NCBI GenBank assembly: GCA_002794775.1
Contig: NBAY01000002.1
Span: 434,001-498,000, forward strand
DNA from: Porodaedalea pini
Lineage: Eukaryota; Basidiomycota; Agaricomycetes; Hymenochaetales; Hymenochaetaceae
DNA: 64,000 nt
Direction of reading: 5' to 3'
The notes below the pieces were generated by a model. It was given only the letters and a program-made list of their open reading frames with translations, was not told the origin of the DNA and did no database searches. Each line of letters starts with the position of its first letter. The stretch's first letter is position 1. A program made the position numbers and the translations under genes. This document shows positions 56,125-64,000 of this stretch, in pieces.

Positions 56125-58227
56125 CTACACCTGCTCATGTAGGGCCTCAGAGATCGACTCTGCCTGCCTTTCTGGCTCCTGCTCATCACCGTTTGGGCGA
56201 CCAGCATTCATCGAGGTTGATTGCCCGGGCCGATCGCTCTGAGAGGTAAAGTGCAGAGTTGATAAGGCAGTTGAGTCGTCGTACGTATGAGGACCTCCCA
56301 CCCAGCTCGAAGTGTTGACAACTGGAGTCGCGCCGATGTAGCCGCCTAGATCGAGGACAAGTCGGGAAGCCTATACCAAGAATGACGATTAGAGTCAGCG
56401 GACAATTTTGCGGCCAATTTTGCGGGAAAGGATAATATTAATGTAGCCCATGTAGAAGACTCACTAAGACTGATTCTGCAGCAAAGAGCCATCTATGAAT
56501 TTAAAATAGTAACAAAGCGCAAGGTGAGTCATACTGGATCCCTGCTTTTTGAAACAAGCCATGCTTACGGTGTACCCATCTGCTGTATAGGGCCGCTATT
56601 CAGTGCGTCGTCTGCCGAGAAGATCAAGTTCAACATGACAATAGCTTCCGACAAGAACGAAGTAAGAAATGTGTCAGTTTCTGTTTTACAAAAGAATAGG
56701 TCGATTCTCGATTTACCGACTATGCTAATATCCAACGTTCGTGCGTTAGTCGTGGAGGCCACTTTTACGATAGACTTGAGCACCTACGCAAGGAAAGCAA
56801 ACGTTCCATCCCTGAGGAAGAGAGACAATAGGGGGAGGAGCTTCCTTGTCTGACGGAAGGTCCCCAAAATGCCTCCACTCGCTTTTGCGTCCGAATTGTT
56901 TGCAGTGCCTACCGTTGCGAAGGTTCGAATCGAAAGGATGTACTTGTAAAGTATAAGAGCAAACAGGACCGCTTGGTGACGCATGATTGTCATTGTTCAT
57001 TAGGTTTTATTTACCTGTTGAGAGGACTCACTTTGGTTGATAAGAGCTACTGCCCAAGCTATAATAGTCTTGTCGAAAATTTGGCTGGGATGACTCATAG
57101 TACAACCAGGGAATGGTAAGGAAGGCGGCTTTGGGACAGCTGTGATTTCATGGACGCTGATCACTGCGTAGGCCGTGGATACCTGAAAAGGCTTCGATGA
57201 GTCCAACTCATGGCTTGGGATCAAAGAGAAATGGCAAGTCCAGAAACTGGGGAAAAAAAAAGACGTACAGAAAAGCTCGCTTTCCGAGCCGATATCAATC
57301 TTAGGAGCTCGCAAAATACATTCGCTAATCTTGTACTTACCGGTGTACAGCAATAAAAGGATCACTAAAACTAGATGGTCGTTCAAGCCAGATATATTCG
57401 CGATAATACTTAGATTCACTCACGCAGCTTGCTGCGATTATACACAGCATACACGCGCATCATGAGTAGTAAGTCAACCGTGAAAGCGACCACAAGGGGT
57501 CCACTAAAGTACAGGAATAGGTCAGATTTCATTCGTTTTTGAGTAGATGATCAGGACGCGTACGAGCCAGCCAAATTGATCCATGCATTACATCTTGATG
57601 AAAAAGGCCCTTCGTCAGTCCGGGCTCAAGCCAAAGCGGCAGCGATGAAGTACTCACAACTTGATGTATAATCATTAGACTCGTTATCAGATCTGTATTC
57701 CAGAAAAATAAAAAGCACTCACATTGTCACTTCGAACAGCTCTGTTTGTAGAAACAGCTATAGTCTCTCTGTATTGAAAAATCAGACTTCTAAGCACATG
57801 GGCCGCTCAGAGCTGATATGCTTACATTAACATGGCAAGTGTGTAGTATCTTGCGATCACATAGCAAAGCCTGGCAAGTGAGGGCTTTCCTCTAGAAAGT
57901 TGTCTGTGCATGAACGAGGGTGCTGATGAGCAAAGGATCAAGTAAACGCGCCTCCAGATGACATCTATCTAGAACAGTTCCGACTGAGGTTAGCATCTGA
58001 ACAAATGACTAGAGAATCAGTCTCATACCTCTTGAGATAATGTCAGAAGAATCTCATATGACACCAAAGTGCAAGCCGCAACTGTTCGGACCAGTTAATA
58101 CCAACACGTTGATTAAAATGGACAGCAGGCCTAGGATAGGAAATTCTTGCCTTAGACGTATGCGACTTCGCGCTGCTGATAAAGTGCAACGAGCAGCTCG
58201 TTGATTTCGTTCTGAGATGAAGCCATG
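56125..58227 (-). CDS. DUF6533-family multi-pass membrane protein
   Basis: The gene begins MASSQNEINELLVALYQQ at 58227 and ends EALHEQV at 56125. Conserved landmarks of this basidiomycete family follow in order over many small exons: AACTLVSYEILLTLSQE and IDVIWRR (the YDxLLTxxxE-IW signature), RLCYVIARYYTLAM, a segment ending LLMMRVYAVYNRSK, PFPGCTM, VLFALILYKY, SLFLRDGTFAFL and ASRLVLDLGGYIG. Five to seven transmembrane helices are expected. The function of DUF6533 proteins is not known to me; they are strongly expanded in mushrooms. Several splice junctions, notably the first, were not fixed, so only the span and order of conserved blocks are given. Confidence 0.75.
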
Positions 58228-58489
58228 CTGAAGGAATTGGGTCCTGAACCCGGCAATTCTGTAGGAGCTTACATCTTTATAGTCGTGAAAGAGTGACAAC
58301 AAGATGCGCTGGGGAAGTCTAGTTCCAGCAGCTAAGAATAATGCAGGCATCTTTACGATCCGAACAACCATCTGCTCCACGTTCGTGTAGACGGGAACAA
58401 ACGGGGATGGCTAAATATCATGTTTCGCATGCTTGAATCAGTTCTTTTTTTTGCAGAAGTTCATCAGTGTGATCGAATCAACAGCTGGA

Positions 58490-59344
58490 TTACAGCCATT
58501 TTCATAAGTCCTGCGACACGTGCATGTCACGTGAAGTGAGCCGCGTCAGAGCCAAAATGTTGAAAAATTAGAATGAATGCCTATTTTCTCTGTAAATTCT
58601 GCACAGTACCTGCTCATTAAGTACTCAAAAAGAAGGCATGGTTCTCAGGAGCAGAAATATGTAAAATAGGGAGCAATAAATTGACTGTGTAGGTGGGTGG
58701 AGATCAAACAAGTGCAGCTGGTCTGTTCTCTCACCCATTTCCACTGAGATTCAAAAATTATGGCTCCCCTACATCTATCTATAAAATTCTTTCCTGTGAC
58801 TGTAAATTAAGTATATGACTATACCAACAGCTCCTGAAAGTTTGAAGCCAATCCATTCAGTATTTATGGTGCAGCAGCAACATTTGTGTTCTACTCTGCA
58901 AGACCTGTTGTGAGAAAAGGAGGGTGGAAAGAGCTTGAAGTGGAACACAAATGTTGCTGCTGCACCATGAATACTGAATGGATTGGCTTCAAACTTTCAG
59001 GAGCTGTTGGTATAGTCATATACTTAATTTACAGTCACAGGAAAGAATTTTATAGATAGATGTAGGGGAGCCATAATTTTTGAATCTCAGTGGAAATGGG
59101 TGAGAGAACAGACCAGCTGCACTTGTTTGATCTCCACCCACCTACACAGTCAATTTATTGCTCCCTATTTTACATATTTCTGCTCCTGAGAACCATGCCT
59201 TCTTTTTGAGTACTTAATGAGCAGGTACTGTGCAGAATTTACAGAGAAAATAGGCATTCATTCTAATTTTTCAACATTTTGGCTCTGACGCGGCTCACTT
59301 CATGTGACATGCACGTGTCGCAGGACTTATGAAAATGGCTGTAA
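58490..59344. mobile_element. Foldback element with 399-bp inverted repeats
   Basis: Arms 58490-58890 and 58944-59344 are reverse complements with about two mismatches noticed and no gaps, separated by a 53-bp loop. The ends read TTACAGCC...GGCTGTAA. A TA next to a CAGCC terminus on both sides would fit a TA target duplication, but this is not certain. No coding frame is present, so it would be non-autonomous. The end of a second copy lies at 2453-2517. Confidence 0.92.
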
Positions 59345-60037
59345 GCTTACGAGTGCTTCAAGTTCATGGTTCAGTCTTCCTGCGCCACACTGTGGGTCGA
59401 GGTTTTCTATTCCTGCTATTCCTTGAGTAGTATTGGATCCATGTTTGATGCTCGAGCACTTGCAATAGTCTAAGTTGGGAGCAATATCAAAAGAAACGCA
59501 GTACTAGTATCATTATTCCTAGACAAGCTAAAGCTCATGGAGTTTTAAATACAAAGGTTTTGTGTGCGAGAAAAAATGTTTGAACACTTCACAATCCAGT
59601 CCTGTCACGATATATGTGGTGGATTCTTGCCTTCAAAGGGCTTACGTTCAGGATGGTGCGCTCTCGAGTCCCGAGGGCAAGAAAAGCTAGAATCGTCACT
59701 GTGTGGCGGAGTGCACGTGCAGTTCAGTTTATAATCTTCTGCTATCTACTACTGGCAGACACCCAACCGCTACGGAAAGAGAAAGAAACCAGACAAAACT
59801 ACGTAGTGCGCTAGAAATGTGATGTACTGAATGTGGAAGAGTTGGTGCGATTGTTAAAAGGGAAGGTATAGAGAATGACTAAAGATCAAATGAGGGTGGT
59901 AATTCAGATAAAAGAGGCATACTATCAGGAGGTCGCCGGAAAGAAAAATATGCAAATTTTAGAAGTAAAAGGAAGTTGTTCGGGCGGAACCACTCCAAAA
60001 ACGATAATGGGAGAGAGCGTTGATGAAAAAGGCCTTT
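59345..60037. other. Region between foldback element and LINE
   Basis: No gene recognised. It may contain the 3' untranslated part of the LINE; no clear poly(A) tract or target duplication was found. Confidence 0.4.
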
Positions 60038-63000
60038 TCAAACAAGGGAAAAGAAAGGACAACAGTTAAGAATATGACAGACATCATGTTTAGAGCACGA
60101 TGGGTCTGGGCACCGTGGTTCGAGGTCTCGGTAATGCAGGTCGAGCACGTTCAGCATTAAGCTGGCGGCGCGAGAAAGAACTGAGCGATGTATCTTCTTC
60201 CTTGGGGAAAGCTTCAGAAACGGACGAAAGGATCGCGTTGGGTTAAGGATGAATGAGGACGGTTCGAGGATTGAACGATGTCCACAAAGATTGACGATGT
60301 CGCTTTTCCAGTCTTGAAGGAGATCGAGCTGTACTTGAGCATTCAGATTGGGTAAGGAATCTGGTATCGTTTCACGATCGGGTTTGGTAGCGGCGTCTTT
60401 TGCAAGTTTGTCAGCTTTAGAGTTACCCAGTACTCCCCTATGAGAAGGGAGCCACTGTATGGTGATATGTGAGGCCTCGTGATGGAGGGCAAGAAAGATG
60501 CTGCAAAGACGACGGAATGTTATGATGAATTCCGCGTGTCGAGTGTTGTTAGAAAAGATGAGTTTGACGCAATTGAGCAAGTCTGTAATGATATGAATGT
60601 GGATAGGGGTGAAGCATTTCGCCAATAGGAGAGAGATACGATGCATAGCTGCGATGAGCGCTTCCCGCTCCTCAAACAAGATGTTCGAGCGAGAGTGCGC
60701 TGCTGAAGAAAAGACAGCGAGTTATTTGTGATCGTGCATGATAACGAATCCGTGGCCACCTGTGCTAGAGCCGTCGGCCTGAGGTATGATGGAGCCGTCT
60801 GTGAAGATGAAGTATTGATAAGGAGGAGGGTGTAAAAAGAAAGAATTGAAGTCGCGAATGGCGCAGTTGCATTGGACTGAAGAGGGAATTGGAGTCATAA
60901 TGAGACGGGAATGGATTTGAGTGAAAGTAGGAAAGGGGCGAGATTTCAGAATTTTGACATCAGGAAGAAGGATGACATTAAATATTGTTTCGGTGTAGGG
61001 TTGTTTTTTGAGTAGGAGAAATATGATAATAGGAAGCGTTGAGAAAGGGAACGAATGAAAAGATGAAGTGGTGGACATGATAAGAAAGATTCTGCGACGG
61101 CTGAATTAATGTTTTTGTGAAAAATGTGTTCGAAGAAACGTCTTTGAGTTGGCTGAAGGATAGTGGAAATAAGAATGGAGTCTGGGAAGAGAACGGCACC
61201 ATAGATGGCAACCGAACGTATCAAACCGAAATATAACTGCCTGGCATATTGAAAGTAAGCACCGTTTGCACGATGAAACAAGAAGGAGCGCTGGTGGATG
61301 GTAGATAGGGCTTTGTATGCCCGGGCTGTGAAATGGAGATTGGGTGAAAGATCGTAAGAAAGAATTATGCCTAACCAAGTTAAATGCAATGAAGGGGAAA
61401 TGACGTGATTGTTGGGTAATGACAAGGACGCGTCGGAAGAAGATGGAGAGCCTTGAAGAAAGGAGCAGAAGGTGATGGCGGCGGCGCGATGATTTGGAAG
61501 AATATGAAGGAGTTCAATGGAATCAGGGTCGATAGAAAGACTGAGACTTTGAAATTGAAGGGATAAGAATTGGAACTGGTTGCAGAGACGTGTTAAGTTG
61601 GTCCGAATACTAAGGGATCGTGAATAAAGAAGGTGATCGTCCATATATGCAAGCAAAGGACGATGGGGACCAAAGCGAGAATTGTAAGCTGAAATGACGT
61701 CCGCGGCGGCAAATACTGAAATGAGAGGAGATAGTGGAGACCCTTGAGGAACACCTCTGTTGGGTTTAATAAAAGGGGTAGAGAAGAAATCATTGAAATG
61801 GAATGAAATTGGCCTGTTCCGGAGCCAGCCTGACAGGACGCGAATAATGTTCGGATGGACATTGGAAAGAATGAGTTTCTGAAGGAGGCGATTGTGTGAA
61901 ATGTTATCAAAGAAACCTTGGATATCCACAGTAAGGATGGAAGTGATAAGATAGCGATGACGCTTGAAAACAGCGTTAAAATTATCGCCGGAGTTGAAGA
62001 TGAATGGTTGGGATAGGATAGAAGAAAGGAGTTCATAACAGGCCGTAAGGGAAGAACGGTGTTTCCTGCACCCATGCTGGGCATCAGGGAGAAGGTTATT
62101 AGTTTCGAAAAAGGGTTGTAAGAAATTGAAAAGGACGTGTTCGAAGAGTTTACTGATCGTATCGACCAGGGTAATGGGACAGTATGCCCGTGGGACTGAA
62201 AAATCAGAACGTTTGGGTTTAGGAATGAAGGTAACAAGAGATGTTTTAAAGGACAGTGGAAAATGACTGAGCTGAAGGCATAGAGAAAAAAGGTCAATGA
62301 AAAATTGGCCACGGTGTTCAATAAGTAACGTGAGGTGTTTGTACGAGATGTGGTTGTTACCAGGACTCGTTTCTTGGTCGATGCCTTTGATCGCATCATG
62401 GATGTCGTTCATTGTGAAAGGTGGGAAGTCGCAGAGGGCTGGGAGTTGGATAACATCTGGTTGAGACGATAAAGGAGGAAAAAATGTCTCACGAAAAAGA
62501 GTTGCTTTGTCGTCTTCCGAAAGGGTGAATGAACCGTTAGCCATGCGCAGTGCCCCAATAGGGGAGCAACGGCGAGCAGTACCCAGATGTTGATTGTGCC
62601 AAATAGATCGGGTGTCGGATTGCTGAAGGCGAGCGCCAAAAAAGGCATTTTTGGCATGAGTAATCTCGATGTCAAGGCGTCTATGCGATTCAGGATGAGG
62701 GTTTCGACAGTGTTCGCGATACAGTTTTGAACATGCTTCGGACCACCAAGAATTGGGGCCAAAGTATGACCATGGTTTTCGTTTTTTGAGAAAGAGGGTA
62801 GCGAAGTTGGAAAAGGAAGTCTGGAATGACAAAAGGAGGTCGTCCAGCGCCTCCGGTGTATGAATGTCTGATAATGAAAAGGAGAAATTGTTAGAATCGC
62901 AAAATTCCGCAACGAACATGGGTAGGTCTTGAGATCGGATAGAACGAAGGGCTGGTTTTGTAGAGGAAGGGATTAGGTCCAAACGGAATGAAAAAAGAAG

Positions 63001-63705
63001 TGGTCGGTGGTCCGACGAAATGTCCAAAGAGTTATTTGAAACAGAAATATGATCCAAAAGAGAAGGAGCGAAGTCTTCTGAAGTGAGGACGAGGTCAATG
63101 ATGGATTTGGAATTGTTGGAGCGATTGAAATAAGTGTACTGGTTGGAAGGGTTACAAACGGTTAGGCCGCTGTCGTTGATCCAGTCAACGAGGGCTCTTG
63201 ACTTTGAAAATTCGTGCGATTGAGCCGGAAACGACCACAAATCGCAATGTCTGTTAAAATCCCCAGTGAAAATATTAGAGGGAAAACAACATGAAGGAAA
63301 AGGGTTTTCGAATTCATGAAGAGTGGGGGAGTTGTAAACGTTCCATAATAAAAGAGGGGATGCGTCATCCTGAGAAATGGAGATTACGCAAATATTAGGA
63401 GACGGGGGGTCGGAATCATATAATGAGACCCGGTGGATGATTCGCGGGTGTACCAAGGTGAAACACCGCGGCTTAGATGAAGGAGATGGCCTAAAGATTG
63501 TATAAGGATTGGAGTTGCGAATTTGAAAAATTTGAGAACCGGAAGGGGATGTTTTAGAAGGGACTGTAGAAGAAATGGTAGGAATTTCCTGAAAGCAAAT
63601 GATATCAGGAGTGTAATCGGAGGATGAAAAGGAACGTAAGAGGTAGTCGAAAGTGGGTTCTGAATTTCGGATGTTAAGAGAAAAACACAGAGATCGTGTC
63701 CATCA
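60038..63705 (-). pseudogene. LINE ORF2: endonuclease, reverse transcriptase, RNase H (disrupted)
   Basis: Endonuclease motifs: DIICFQEIP, FTGDFNRHCDLW and ISSDHRPLL. Reverse transcriptase motifs: DIQGFFDNISHN, NRGVPQGSPLSPLIS and the active-site box LLAYMDDHLLYS. RNase H: FTDGSIIPQADG, EEREALIAA, IITDLLN and KADKLAKDAA, followed by a Cys/His tail (CPDPSCSKHDVCHILNCCP). The frame is open from about 63705 to 60946, but continuation into RNase H needs a frame change near 60985, and an in-frame TAA interrupts RNase H near 60722. The catalytic residues are otherwise kept, so the damage is recent. Confidence 0.88.
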
Positions 63706-63711
63706 TAAGAA

Positions 63712-64000
63712 TTAAAAGGGAGACCTATAGTTGTGGCGAGCTGGACACTCCGATGACCTGGCGCTATGATTACCCTGGCAGTTAATGCAGCGGGCGAAGT
63801 GTTTGCATTGGAGGTTATTGGAAGCCGTGCATGGAGCGCATTTAGCGACATGCACGGCAGTCCGGTGGGGCTCAGAGCAAATTGCGCAGCGTGCTACTGA
63901 GCGACATTTCGATGCGGTGTGTCCCAAGCGATGGCAGTTGTTGCATTGGTTGATGGTAGGACGGGCTTTCATCTCTTCAAGGCAGCGGATGACGTCAAAG
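63712..64000 (-). CDS. LINE ORF1 C-terminus with three zinc knuckles (partial)
   Basis: About 95 residues are visible, entering from beyond the right edge. Three Cys/His knuckles follow each other: CNNCHRLGHTASKC, CAICSEPHRTAVHVAKC and CINCQGNHSARSSEC, the usual nucleic-acid binding end of a LINE ORF1 protein. It ends immediately before ORF2. Confidence 0.85.
   Translation of the reverse strand, partial: FDVIRCLEEMKARPTINQCNNCHRLGHTASKCRSVARCAICSEPHRTAVHVAKCAPCTASNNLQCKHFARCINCQGNHSARSSECPARHNYRSPF

Larger units (their letters stand above)
60038..64000 (-). mobile_element. Non-LTR retrotransposon (LINE, Tad1-like), 5' end outside window
   Basis: On the minus strand, an ORF1 with zinc knuckles (64000-63712) is followed by an ORF2 with an apurinic-type endonuclease, a reverse transcriptase and an RNase H domain. 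RNase H-bearing LINEs in fungi belong mainly to the Tad1 clade; the clade call is inferred from this layout. One frameshift and one stop codon in ORF2 show the copy is inactive. Confidence 0.88.

Noticed and set aside
56920..56940. GGTTCGAATC-like box suggesting a tRNA gene
   Set aside because: It lies in an exon of the DUF6533 gene and no acceptor stem or A box accompanies it. No tRNA gene was found in the window.

Overview
The window reads as an agaricomycete (mushroom-type basidiomycete) chromosome segment. The evidence is genes cut by many 45-90 nt introns with CTAAC-like branch sites, a KDZ-type transposase with a Cys-cluster N-terminus, a DUF6533-type membrane protein, a chromodomain Ty3/gypsy retrotransposon and fungal forms of Ipi1, RhoGEF and CDF genes. 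No species is assigned. About half of the window is mobile or duplicated DNA. All exon models were built by hand from reading frames, splice dinucleotides and phase; no database search was possible.

Layout. 1-2452: 5' part of a minus-strand chromovirus (LTR, leader, gag, start of pol) inserted in the end of a long-inverted-repeat (foldback) element. About 3383-15822: a gene block bounded by inverted similar sequences and several GAACGGTTCA-like repeats at both ends. It holds an HMG-like gene, an unrecognised gene and an SPT5-like gene on the minus strand and an uninterrupted KDZ transposase gene on the plus strand; I read it as one large KDZ-type element with cargo. 15898-22139: a complete chromovirus with identical LTRs and a 5-bp target duplication. 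22157-22677: solo LTR of another family. 23270-30815: two tandem copies of a J-domain gene built from many small symmetric exons separated by near-identical introns, one copy carrying a solo LTR at 26019-26429. 31750-32470: a decayed DUF6533-like fragment.

The second half is mostly single-copy genes: a CDF metal transporter (33102-35085, minus), a small membrane protein (36679-37025, minus), an intronless secreted Gly/Pro/Val-rich protein (37534-39774, plus), a third J-domain paralogue with an altered HPD motif (40502-41878, plus), the Rix1-complex subunit Ipi1 (42936-46135, plus), an LRR-DH-PH RhoGEF (48925-55200, plus) and a DUF6533 membrane protein (56125-58227, minus). A complete foldback element (58490-59344) and a damaged LINE (60038 to the window end, minus) close the window.

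The points most worth following are the putative KDZ element carrying SPT5-like and HMG-like genes, the exon-array J-domain family whose introns are better conserved than its exons, and the chromovirus, which shows self-priming complementarity, an in-phase -1 slippery heptamer and a selected open frame upstream of the first gag ATG.
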